Below, one piece after another: positions 8,801-16,495 of a DNA stretch of 64,000 nt (positions are counted from its first letter, which is position 1; each line of letters starts with the position of its first letter). The notes below the pieces were generated by a model. The model had not been told where the DNA came from. It searched no databases and saw only the letters and a program-made list of their open reading frames with translations. The position numbers were made by a program, and so were the translations under genes. The DNA comes from Entoloma clypeatum (taxonomy: Eukaryota > Basidiomycota > Agaricomycetes > Agaricales > Entolomataceae): contig OY751494.1 in assembly GCA_963565915.1 (NCBI GenBank), positions 1 to 64,000 on the forward strand. Reading direction: 5' to 3'.

Positions 8801-9289
8801 TCACATTTTAATGAGGCATGGAATTACTTTTCCGCAAAAGAACTTGGTGACACCATCATCGGATTCTGGCGCGACTATCTTAGTAACGCCGAGCAAGGGA
8901 AATTCTCCCTCTCGCACCCACGATTTTCCGCTGACCCCGGGGACTTGGCGTCTGTTATGGACGACGAGGACCTGACGGTCATGGTTCACACCGCAGGGGG
9001 GATAACCCCCATGCCGGATATCCGGGTGTTAGGATTTGATAAACGAAAATTCTTGGTATCGCGAAAGCGTACTCTGAATTTATTTGACTTAACTACTCTT
9101 TGGAAAAAGGTGGTGATCACAGGAATGGACAAGGAAGCTTCGCGCCAGTCCCCGGTTGTTCGGCTGTCTGCAGACGAACTCGAGGACTCCTCAGATTCAG
9201 AACTATCTGAAACCGAAGGAACCGCACTGGCGCACCTTGTTAATACTCGTCAGAGTCTTGGAGACGCTTGGTTGTCTCGTCACGACTGA
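5813..9289 (+). CDS. Penelope-like (Coprina-type) ORF1-reverse transcriptase, E2
   Basis: The open frame from ATG 5813 encodes 1,158 aa and is strongly conserved with E1. N-terminal residues 1-282 are of unknown function. RT motifs are intact (IPKIHK, GDVVAFYPS, RGLAMG, YIDD with Asp 846/847). The acidic Ser-rich C-terminus ends the protein with no endonuclease domain. A canonical 64-nt intron (6659-6722, GTAAGT to TTCTCAG) interrupts the frame. Splicing gives a 357-aa ORF1 protein with a Lys-rich tail stopping at TAA 6948-6950, while retention gives the full-length fusion. RT would copy the element RNA onto the chromosome end. Both product forms are inferred; no transcript was seen. Confidence 0.88.
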   Translation: MASSSAFRASGAFNRALSPLAGVLAVQSNAEMGDTSAMFVAALAAANSVEDVVAQVPLDYRVALRPLLLKTKAQTEQLCVMSATLARWRDFQSRGEYPPEVRRSAPALQFTKGYSGQAEADAFRKASEKLHKEFLDSAFANLFRAKETEYQFLQNELTPQRLHTTYYVVVKERIAVLCKDKQVPVFEDGGEPGELVISEWIPDPQVKKNALAFTRALVRFPLRVISVVEAIDNAQKHKMERKKEIAAAAKVAQGDVAVTNESLEALLDKAIAKRFSGKELGKVSDSDYFPSPLSLTDLSVYFSASPQGAQVQEKQGERWQDPFLHRLLQQDDDAESAEAVRAAPRSQSQSQSTRDWRLPKRQKAGPERVSEGEGEGAVLTAGILFGASAPSSKNVSVKTVWNRPSTYPDSILLLSFPSAIAYVHCITPVSVLLAAQYKDHVHRSPGVNLPLEVEHQLSVGLNYMFNSKTNVKLITEAYNDFRRRLLWRIYFSFTEGTSNLYDPDFEVEHETSQKLPKVPAYIAHGLTLGKIFVMDTISKIRESKSDVPRNPNAPSTRVIQRFLYDNDYVVTMTDKNLGIAVSRRDWIIEKSLDLLNDLQNYIEIPEFQANLIFAHQCTAMGDIAKLAFDVHPLGKQLARFLRSRITPKEEKGGFAKHTVPQFYGIPKIHKEPVKMRPIIPCHSAIQNPAAKYISKCLKPLVKAAPTVIHGTKDLAIKLSKLRMIPNKRFYLVTGDVVAFYPSIPIQRCLDIVDFLYCEWSGFDIDADYAVIDRDDLQLHQLFLQCLLAGNLNLITQFQGKFYKQRRGLAMGVADSPDLANLYGWYFEKHCGIMEDPSVAFYGRYIDDVLALVYANSEAEALRIVQKVAIEDCVIEWNVSGSHQPFLDMMLYRDERGALQHMPYRKARSHLERIPYISHHPLDVKRGTFIGEMSRLATLSSLQSTYLRALQQLVLLYVKRGYPEELVKAWLKKYSTDSWAKRLNEVRKAPAEVLVLKSHFNEAWNYFSAKELGDTIIGFWRDYLSNAEQGKFSLSHPRFSADPGDLASVMDDEDLTVMVHTAGGITPMPDIRVLGFDKRKFLVSRKRTLNLFDLTTLWKKVVITGMDKEASRQSPVVRLSADELEDSSDSELSETEGTALAHLVNTRQSLGDAWLSRHD
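6659..6722 (+). other. canonical intron in E2 (64 nt)
   Basis: The donor is GTAAGT, CTAAG/CTGAC branch-like sequence lies inside, and the acceptor is TTTCTCAG. Between E1 and E2, changes downstream of it fall mainly on wobble positions of the spliced frame, and the length difference is a multiple of 3. This argues that the spliced reading is real. Confidence 0.75.
6968..6981 (+). other. UUCG-capped GC hairpin after the spliced ORF1 stop, E2
   Basis: GGGGC-TTCG-GCCCC forms a very stable tetraloop hairpin 17 nt after TAA 6948-6950. It sits where E1 has GGGGC-CCCC-GCCCC. Confidence 0.55.
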
Positions 9290-10366
9290 GTGTCTTGGCG
9301 CTTCGCGGCGTCGAGGGGGATATGGGAGAACAGTTGGATGTACCGGCTAGACCTACCTGCGTTATGGCGTGTGTATCCCTTTTGTAGTCAGTAGTTTAAG
9401 TACGAACGCTGCGGAAGGAGCATATGGGAGAACAACGCTAGAGTACCATAATAGTGAGAATTAACTCCTTGCTACCACAGACTTACCTACGAAAGTGAGT
9501 CCCCCTTCATTCTCTGACCATTCCGGTTCTTTAACGGTGGTGGAAATCCACCCTGTCGGTGTAGCTGACCAACGACTTACGGTATAGCGCCTTCGTGCGC
9601 AATGGAAAACCATAGGAATTAGCCTTGGAGCCTAACCCTAACCGTAAGCTCAGCTTATATTGAAAAGATATATGCCTGCCTATTGACACACAATAGCCAA
9701 CAGCTTAACCTAACCTTACCCCCTAACAGTAACCCCTTACTCCTAACCCCTAACCCCTAACCTAACCCTAACCGGTTAACGTTAGGGGCTGGGGGTGAGT
9801 CCGGCCTTTGCTAGACTCAACGACGGACGTGCACCCAACCCTAGGGTTGGGTTGGGAATGTGGGTCATCTCGCTCAGCTGGTGTCGGTTCGAACAATCGA
9901 CATGTCTAGCGATGAGATGGCTTGCTTGTTCGCCCTTGCTTACTCCAGCTCTGATGTCGACCATTGTGTCTGGCGTTTTTACGTACATTTCGTAAATAAT
10001 GTACTTAGGTGGTTTCCCGTAACTGTTCTTACATGTTACTGGGTATTGGTTAGTTTTCTTGTTGTGTGTCCTTCGGGATAACGGTCTTCGCCTTCAAAGA
10101 TCTTCGGACTTTGATGTGGGAGCGATCCGTTATCTCGGTTCACTCGGATCTCACCCGGACCGTCGGTCCGTGATGGGGATTCCCCATAGCCTTACCCTTG
10201 TAGGGTCCGGCGCGTGTTCAGGCACGTGACTCGGATACCGCATGGGTCGCGCGCTGTGTGGCGTCTTCCCTGTCGCGCCCGCTGTCAGGCGTGTGTCGAA
10301 GTGAACAATAGGCAGAGTCAGCTGCCCCAGAGAACAATAGCGTTATTGTTCTCTGGCATGACTCAA
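9290..10366 (+). other. E2 3' UTR and right pLTR body
   Basis: No gene is seen. Bases 9290-9709 match the E1 3' UTR; 9710 onward is the right pLTR (to 10518). It contains the telomere-like tract with the CTAACCGGTTAACGTTAG motif (near 9765-9786), the ATGGGGATTCCCCAT palindrome and the 13-bp inverted repeat preceding HHR3. Confidence 0.75.
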
Positions 10367-10451
10367 CCGATTGCCGTTTTCGGACCTGATGAGGCCTATA
10401 AAGGCCGAAATAGGATCCCGGACTTATCCCAAGTCCTATTGTCCACATCGG
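10367..10451 (+). ncRNA. hammerhead ribozyme HHR3 (right pLTR of E2)
   Basis: It has the same core and stems as HHR2: CTGATGA, GGCCT/AGGCC stem II, GAAA, GGACTT/AAGTCC in stem III, CCGAT/ATCGG outer stem I. Predicted cleavage is between 10440 and 10441. It is followed by a ~60-nt tail and four CCCCTAA repeats. Confidence 0.93.
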
Positions 10452-10532
10452 CACACAGGCCCCTCAGTCGCACTCCTCCTCGCTGCGCTCGTCGTAGTGC
10501 TCAACCCCTAACCCCTAACCCCTAACCCCTAC

Positions 10533-10901
10533 CCGCGTTTCTCCGCTGACCTCGGGGACTTGTCGTCTGTCGTGGACGATGAGGACCTGACGGTTGAGGT
10601 TCACACCTCTGGGGGCGTTGCCCCCATGCCGGACATCAGGGTATTAGGATTCGATAAGAAAAAATTCCTAGTGTCGCGGAAGCGCACTCTGAATTTGTTT
10701 GATTTGACTAGCCTTTGGAAAAAGGTGGTGATCACAGGAATGGACAAGGAAGCTTCCCGCCTCTCGCCCACCCGTCGACTGTCTGCTGCAGATATCGAGG
10801 ACTCCTCAGATTCGGAAGACTCCGAAACCGAAGGGAGGGCATTGGCGAACCTTGTTAATACTCGTCAGAGTCTTGGAGACGCTTGGCTGGCTAAACACTA
10901 G
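10533..10901 (+). pseudogene. 3' fragment of Coprina RT gene (E3)
   Basis: This is the C-terminal 122 aa only, in frame and ending at TAG. It is clearly homologous to the ends of the E1 and E2 proteins (shared LGFDK, VSRKRTLNLFDLT, NTRQSLGDAWL). It lacks all RT motifs. A 7-bp hairpin (TTGCTGT 10912-10918, ACAGCAA 10925-10931) follows the stop, in the place of the E1 hairpin but with a different sequence. Confidence 0.85.
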
Positions 10902-11922
10902 TCTTGCGTCTTTGCTGTTCTTGGACAGCAAGAAGGGATGTGGGAGATCAGTTGGATGATCCGGCTAGGCCTACCTGCGTGATTGCATGTGTACCCCCAT
11001 TTTAGTCAGTAGTTTAAGTACGAACACTGGGGTGGGAGCATATGGGAGAGCAACGCTAGAGATCCACAATAGTGAGAATTGACTCCTTACTCCACAGACA
11101 TACCTACCTCACGGTAAGTCCCTTCGCTTGATTCTGAGCATTCCGGTTCTTTTACAGGTGGTGGAACTCCACCTTGTCAACACAACTGGCCTAAAGCCTT
11201 ACGGAAAATCGATGTCGTTTCGATTGGCAAAAGCCTAGGGCGTCTAACCCTAACCGTAAGCGCAGCTTTCATCTAAATAATGATTGCCCGCCTATTAATG
11301 TGAATTAACAGTTAACCCTGTTAACCTAACCTTTACCCCTAACAGGTAACCCCTGACTCCTAACCTAACCCTAACCGGTTAACCCTAACCGGTTAAGGTT
11401 AGGCGAGTCCGCCCTTTGATAAGGCGCTGCTGTAGTACTGTAAATACTGCGCTTTGGGGAGTAGTACACGACTCGTACTCTGTTTGGTAATTGTAGAGCG
11501 TTACGCGACGAAGGTGACCCCCCGGTCATCCAAGTCACGTGACCCTTAGGTATCTTTTCACATTCGCTGATCGCCGTGATCGTTGATCACTGGGTCTTAA
11601 GACCGGTGTTCTGGGAACATCACATGCGATTCGGTCCACCCGGACCTCACCGGACCTTCGGTCCGTGATGGGGATTCCCCATAGCCTTACCTCTGATTCT
11701 TATCGGGTCATCGGTTGCACCCTGCTTGATCTGGAGAAGGATCAGGCGCTCCTTCTTGTCTAGAAAGGGGTGCTCCCTAGATCCTGAAGTCCGATTTGGA
11801 CATTGGTGAGCGCTGTGTGGCGTTTTTCTCCCACGGATGACAGTTCGTGTGAACGTGGTGGACAATAGGCGGAGTCAGTTGACCTGTAGAACAATAGTTC
11901 TATTGTTCTTCAGATGACTCAA

Positions 11923-12006
11923 CCGATTGCCGTATTCGGACCTGATGAGGCCTTTAAAGGCCGAAATAGGATCCTGGACTTTCCCCAAGTCCTATTGTCC
12001 ACTCGG
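11923..12006 (+). ncRNA. hammerhead ribozyme HHR4 (E3)
   Basis: The core CTGATGA...GAAA is intact, with stem II GGCC around TTTAAA and stem I CCGA/TCGG plus GGAC/GTCC. Predicted cleavage is between 11996 and 11997. The inverted repeat just upstream differs in sequence from E2 but keeps its pairing. Confidence 0.9.
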
Positions 12007-12076
12007 CACAGGCCCCCCAGTCGCTTCCTTCCCTCCATCGTCCTTGGCGTTGGAAATACTATCCCCTAACCCCCTA

Positions 12077-12426
12077 CGTGATGGGGATTCCCCATAGCCT
12101 TACCTTTGCAGGGTCCTACTCGGGTCCTGTCTTGGCGAGCGCTATTGTGGCGTTTTCCTCTCACGACCTGTCAGGCGTGTGACGAAGTGGACAATAGGCG
12201 GAGTCAGCTGCCCAGAGAACAATAGCTCTATTGTTCTCTGAATGACTCAACCGATTGCCGTTTTCGGACCTGATGAGGCCTATAAAGGCCGAAATAGGAT
12301 CCCGGACTTATCCCAAGTCCTATTGTCCACATCGGCACACAGGCCCCTCAGTCGCACTCCTCCTCGCTGCGCTCGTCGTAGTGCTCCTCCCCTAACCCCC
12401 TAACCCCTAACCCTAACCCCCCCCCT
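12077..12426 (+). mobile_element. Coprina-like element, unit E4 (severely 5'-truncated)
   Basis: It begins inside the 3' UTR at the ATGGGGATTCCCCAT palindrome, immediately after CCCCTAACCCCCTA of E3. It runs through HHR5 and the tail, and ends in telomeric repeats with a C9 run. Confidence 0.8.
12251..12335 (+). ncRNA. hammerhead ribozyme HHR5 (E4)
   Basis: All core elements are present and match HHR2/HHR3. Predicted cleavage is between 12324 and 12325. Confidence 0.92.
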
Positions 12427-12514
12427 GTCCACATCGGCACACAGGCCCCTCAGTCGCACTCCTCCTCGCTGCGCTCGTCGTAGTGCTCCTCCCCTAACCC
12501 CTAACCCCTAACCC
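12427..12514 (+). mobile_element. Coprina-like unit E5: tail-only insertion starting at the hammerhead cleavage site
   Basis: The copy starts with GTCCACATCGG, exactly the sequence 3' of hammerhead cleavage in E2 and E4, joined directly to telomeric repeats on its left. It contains only the ~65-nt tail, then CCCCTAA repeats (to 12514) that border unique chromosomal DNA. It is the innermost unit. Confidence 0.8.
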
Positions 12515-13668
12515 CGGCGCTACTGGCGTGTCTCTCGCAGCCGACCTCTCATCAACTGATTGCAGGCCTCGTTCCATACCAACCACCCCAACATCCTCCA
12601 CATGCCACGAATCTTGCACGTCGTTTTGGCGTCAACTTCATTCAGGCGGGGGGTAAACGACGATCTACGTCGTTTTCGTTTGATTTCCTTCGATTGCGGG
12701 TGCTGGGACATGTTCTGCAATGCTCCCCGTCGAGGAACCCTGTTCCTCAACATTTATCGGGACAGAACTGGCTTCCGGCGCTGCCTGGCATGGATTTCCG
12801 TTCAGGTGGCGGATAACGATGATCTACATCGTTTTTCTTCGGCTTTCCTTCAATTACGGGTGCTGGGACCCGTTCTGCAACGCTCCTGGTAGAACAACAG
12901 TGTTCCTCGACCAACGCGTCTACGGCAACCGGTTTTCGTCTCGGACCATCGGTCACTTCGGGCTGTATCTCGTCCGTTGATGAGGTACTCTCGAATTCAC
13001 GCAAGAGAGGCGTCATCTACATGTATCCTCTTTCCTTGGTGTCGTCATCTTTTTGGGCTGTTTTCGCCACTCCGGCTGTGTTACCAGACCCATCTGGTTG
13101 ATGGGATGTTTACTTTCTTTGAGATCAATCCTGGATGCGGGGTATGGAGTCTCGAAGGGCAATTATGCTTGGGACAGGGAACAGGAGGTGGTGGTGGTGG
13201 AGACGGAGAGGGATAGGCGAATGTTGGGGGAACGCAGTTGCTCGTCGACGGATTCCTCGACTCCGTGAATATTTCCTCAAGAATGCAAAGTACACCTTTG
13301 TTCTCTTTGGTCACAACCAAGTCATCGCGTGCCGATCACGCTGTGGATAATTGCGAAGGGACCTCCGTCCCCGCCACCTCAACGTCAACCGAAAAGCGGT
13401 TGTGCGAGGACGTGCCACATGTCGCGGAAGTCTCGGCTGGGCTTCCTCCTCGTGTTTTCGTCCTCTGATTTCTAACCTCTTGGATCTCGAATCTCGTCTT
13501 TTCTCCTGTGCTCTGGCTGGTAGAGCATTCACAAAAGATTTCATTTTTCAGGTTGCCAACGCCTGGGACAGCAGAGGTTTCATGGCTCCCGAATCCATTC
13601 CTTGAAGGTATGGTTAAAATTCTCATTATTCACTAGTGTGTATGTTACATAGGATACAAGGTGGATTA
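12515..13668. other. subtelomeric sequence with degenerate tandem duplication
   Basis: No credible gene is seen. Two related ~120-bp segments (about 12628-12750 and 12797-12916) share the order TTCAGG, GAcGATCTACgTCGTTTT, GGGTGCTGGGAC, TTCTGCAAcGCTCC and TGTTCCTC. They are an old tandem duplication of unknown origin. Confidence 0.6.
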
Positions 13669-14528
13669 TCAAAGCTCTGACCATGCGGTAATAATTGTCT
13701 CGCGCCAACCATTAGTATCCAAATAAACCCGATCGTTGTCACCATACTCTGCCGGCACCTGTCCTCTGAAGATGTCATCAAGCAGTAAGTATAACGGTGT
13801 TGCTGCAACTGTCCAGTCGGCAGCCCAGACCATGCGGGCTTCCCGTACCTGAAACACTGCCAATGTGAGTCGTGAAGAACGTCGAAGGTCAAATCCTCTC
13901 CACAACTGGATGGTGATTCTCGGAAAGGTTGGGTTAGGGGCAATGGGGGGGTCGATTGAAATAAGGATGACCAGTCGTACCTGAGGAACATCAGGTGAGT
14001 GAGTTGCAAGAAAAACAAAATTCAGCTAACCTCTGGGGCATGTTCAAGCCAAAGCTTCGCATCAATTTTCAGCTGCATAAGACTTTCCAAACTCCCAACC
14101 TCAAGCACGACACTAGGACGGTCAGAATCAGATGCAGTGGGCCGGACACCGGCATCTGCCTCCTTCATTCTCCGTCCAAGTTCAAAAGCTAGAAGGAAGA
14201 TATACTGAGACTCAAATTATACCTCCTATCAGACATACTTGTTGCTCCGATGTGTGTACATCCAGGAGGCCTTGGAGGATGAGGTGCTGCAGTCAATAGC
14301 ACAAGAGCAACGGTGAGAAGGGTAGTGAATTCAAGGTGGGCGTTTTCGTGGACTCTACTGGGCCTATATCTGACAATGAAGTTGTAGTCATCGCTGTATG
14401 TTACCCTAAAAGCAAAGTCAGGGAAAGCACTTGTGTACGATGGGAACCAACCTCATTAACTTTCGTTCCTCCTCTTTGTCAAGGAAGGCGAGAGCGGACT
14501 GCAATTCTTCTGGATGAACATTGAACAT
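13669..14528 (-). CDS. conserved hypothetical, PD-(D/E)XK (Uma2-like) fold candidate
   Basis: Four exons (14528-14452, 14405-14239, 14188-14031, 13980-13669) join in frame across GT-AG introns of 46-50 nt, giving 237 aa with no stops. The central part has the pattern RPSVVLEVG, then LQLKIDAKLWLEH, then VRLVILISI. It resembles the beta-Glu-Val/helix core of Uma2-like PD-(D/E)XK proteins that are multicopy in agaricomycetes. The C-terminus contains the motif DLTNGWRE-like (YLDTNGWRET). I know of no experimental function for this family in fungi. The ATG at 14528 is the first in frame, but a further upstream exon cannot be excluded. Confidence 0.7.
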
Positions 14529-14885
14529 GTAGATATGTACACTTTTACGTGAAGCACTGCAAGTGATCAATGAGATATATCATCTACTTTCTAGCAGGCT
14601 CGCTCACTTTTTTATCTTTGACCTAATTTCGTTCACGGCTTTTCGGTATGTAACTTGGACGGACATGGGGATGTGTGCGGACCGCGTATTGCTGACAAAA
14701 CGTGCCAAGTCACATGAGGTGATCCACCGGCGATCCCCGACGGAGTCCGAATCACGCATCCAGAGTCAGTTGTTGGGTACACACCGACCATCCAACGCCG
14801 CTCTCATGATTGACAAGCTCGCATCTATTTCGACTTTAAGAATAATATACAAAAGTGCGCAATGACCATCAAACCATGAAAGTGT
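14529..14885. other. intergenic
   Basis: Short stretch between two minus-strand genes; nothing recognisable. Confidence 0.5.
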
Positions 14886-15917
14886 TCAAGTTAGTTCGAG
14901 ATTACTCATGCCATCCCGCCAGTGCGCCAATCTCATCTCACGCTCCTCCTGCATCTGCACTCTCTCCCTCTCCTCTTCCTGCATGTATTTTCTGAGCTCC
15001 TTCATCCACATTGGATCTCCGCGGCGTGCCAGCATGTTGAGCTCATCTCGCATAGTAGCATCAGCACCCACCGCATCTTCGTCTACGCCTTCGAGAACTA
15101 GGATACCATCATGGGCGGTCTTGATAGCGAATTCTTCTGACTCGGCTCCGCCCGCCTTTTCTCCTCCGCCGATAATGGTTGGTGGGCTTGTTACCGGCAT
15201 TACTCCAGAAGCAGCCCGTGCCACGCTGCCATCTCCCGATCGTCCCTGGTGAATGTTACCGCTTCCTCGCCCATCTCCGTTTCCATCATTGAAAGGGGGC
15301 GAGGGTTGATTATGATAATGGATAGCGTTCGCGATCTGCGTGTTCATGCGCAAGGTTTCCCGGTAACGATCTATCTGGAACAACACGGACAAAGGCATGA
15401 TGAGGGAAGGAATCATTCGTTTGAACTGGATTCAATGGATAACAGTCAAGAAGCACTGCTGACGTTAAAAAAACAAAAGACCCACCGGCCTCGACGCGGG
15501 TAAAATGAACCGAATTGGAACAACAAGCAGCCATGAATCCCTAGTAAAGGTTGCAAAATTTCCAGGGGAAAGTGGAGGTCCGAAAGCTTCAGGCGTTGGG
15601 TGACCGAGTGAGAGTGGGATAAGAGTCGCCTTGGCTCCCCTGGCACTCCTACTAGTGAACGAAACCACAGGATACACTTCAAGCAAGTAAGATGTTGCCG
15701 ATTGGATGGTCACTTGGCGAACAAAAACGAAGTGTTGGGGGCTCGAGCCGTTTGAAGTGTCAGGCGGGAGATCAGTCGCTTCGTCATCAATGTATCCATC
15801 GACGTGGATTTCGTCGGGGATTCTGACAAGGACATACTCGCCCATGACGAAAGCAGAAGCCCCGTCCGCTACCGAAAGAAAGGGACCTAGTTGATGTGCC
15901 AGTTGGAGATGCGCCAT
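14886..15917 (-). CDS. hypothetical protein with charged C-terminus
   Basis: Two exons (15917-15486, 15374-14886) flank a 111-nt GTGGGT-CCAG intron and encode 306 aa. ATG 15917 was chosen because the more upstream in-frame start is GTG. The N-terminal ~145 aa are beta-rich with hydrophobic strands (for example YVLVRIPDE, HFVFVRQV, WLLVVPIRFIL). A Gly/Ser-rich linker and an Arg/Glu-rich helical end (KELRKYMQEEERERVQMQ) follow. I do not recognise the family. It lies downstream of the Zn2Cys6 regulator on the same strand. Confidence 0.55.
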
Positions 15918-16495
15918 CGAGCTCGAAGAAATGTGTATCACAGTCGACTCTGACCCCCTATCGATTCAAGTAATCCGTAAACATGTCATGATCCGGGTCC
16001 GAGTGGTTCGTATTTTTTGAAGTATTGACGAGTGGATTCTGCAGCAGGAAATATTTTTATATTTTTGTATCCAGACAAGCAAACGATGCTATAGTTACAC
16101 AAACGACGTCTCTTCGGACAGTCAAAGCAGAATTTGAAACGGGGGAAATAATTTTTTTTAAAACCGGAAATGTATACTCGAGATGAAAAGATAACGTTGT
16201 GAGTTTGGGATTCCAGCAAGCGTCAGAGGATAGTACGTCACAAAAAGGAAGAAGTATATCAGTGAAGAAAGAGGTATAATGAGTGAAGTCTGCGATATGG
16301 ATACACACTCGGTCGAGGAGGGAAAGAAGGAAAAAAACAGACGGCGAGGGCTCCAAGGCCATAGCGGGGTATTAAAAACGGATTGTTCGATACCTTGCAA
16401 TCGTCTAGCAAGACAAAAATTCATCTGCGAAAAAAAAACAACGTCAGGCCGAGGACCGCCACAAACCAAAGAAGGATATACACCCACTGATTCAC
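15918..16495. other. intergenic / possible 3' UTR exons of the Zn2Cys6 gene
   Basis: Minus-strand splice-like signals occur (TTTTCGCAG near 16430, ATATCGCAG near 16300), but no conserved coding sequence is seen. Confidence 0.35.

Larger units (their letters stand above)
4890..10530 (+). mobile_element. Coprina-like Penelope element, unit E2 (complete, with pLTRs)
   Basis: This is the complete central copy: pLTR (4890-5716), ORF1-RT (5813-9289), 3' UTR, second pLTR (9710-10518) and terminal CCCCTAA repeats. The two pLTRs are nearly identical except for a variable hairpin segment near 5389-5460. Alternatively, the left pLTR is itself a separate, 5'-truncated unit onto whose telomeric end the RT unit was added. 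The junction CCCTAACCCCC just before the ORF leader allows both readings. Confidence 0.85.
10531..12076 (+). mobile_element. Coprina-like element, unit E3 (5'-truncated)
   Basis: Telomeric repeats (10502-10530) run directly into the last 123 codons of the RT gene, then a diverged 3' UTR, HHR4 and a tail ending CCCCTAACCCCC. The 5' truncation capped by telomeric repeats is what incomplete reverse transcription followed by end-capping would leave. Confidence 0.85.

Noticed and set aside
12560..13016. Short open frames in subtelomeric DNA
   Set aside because: They lie across a degenerate duplication, with no conserved frame between the two copies.
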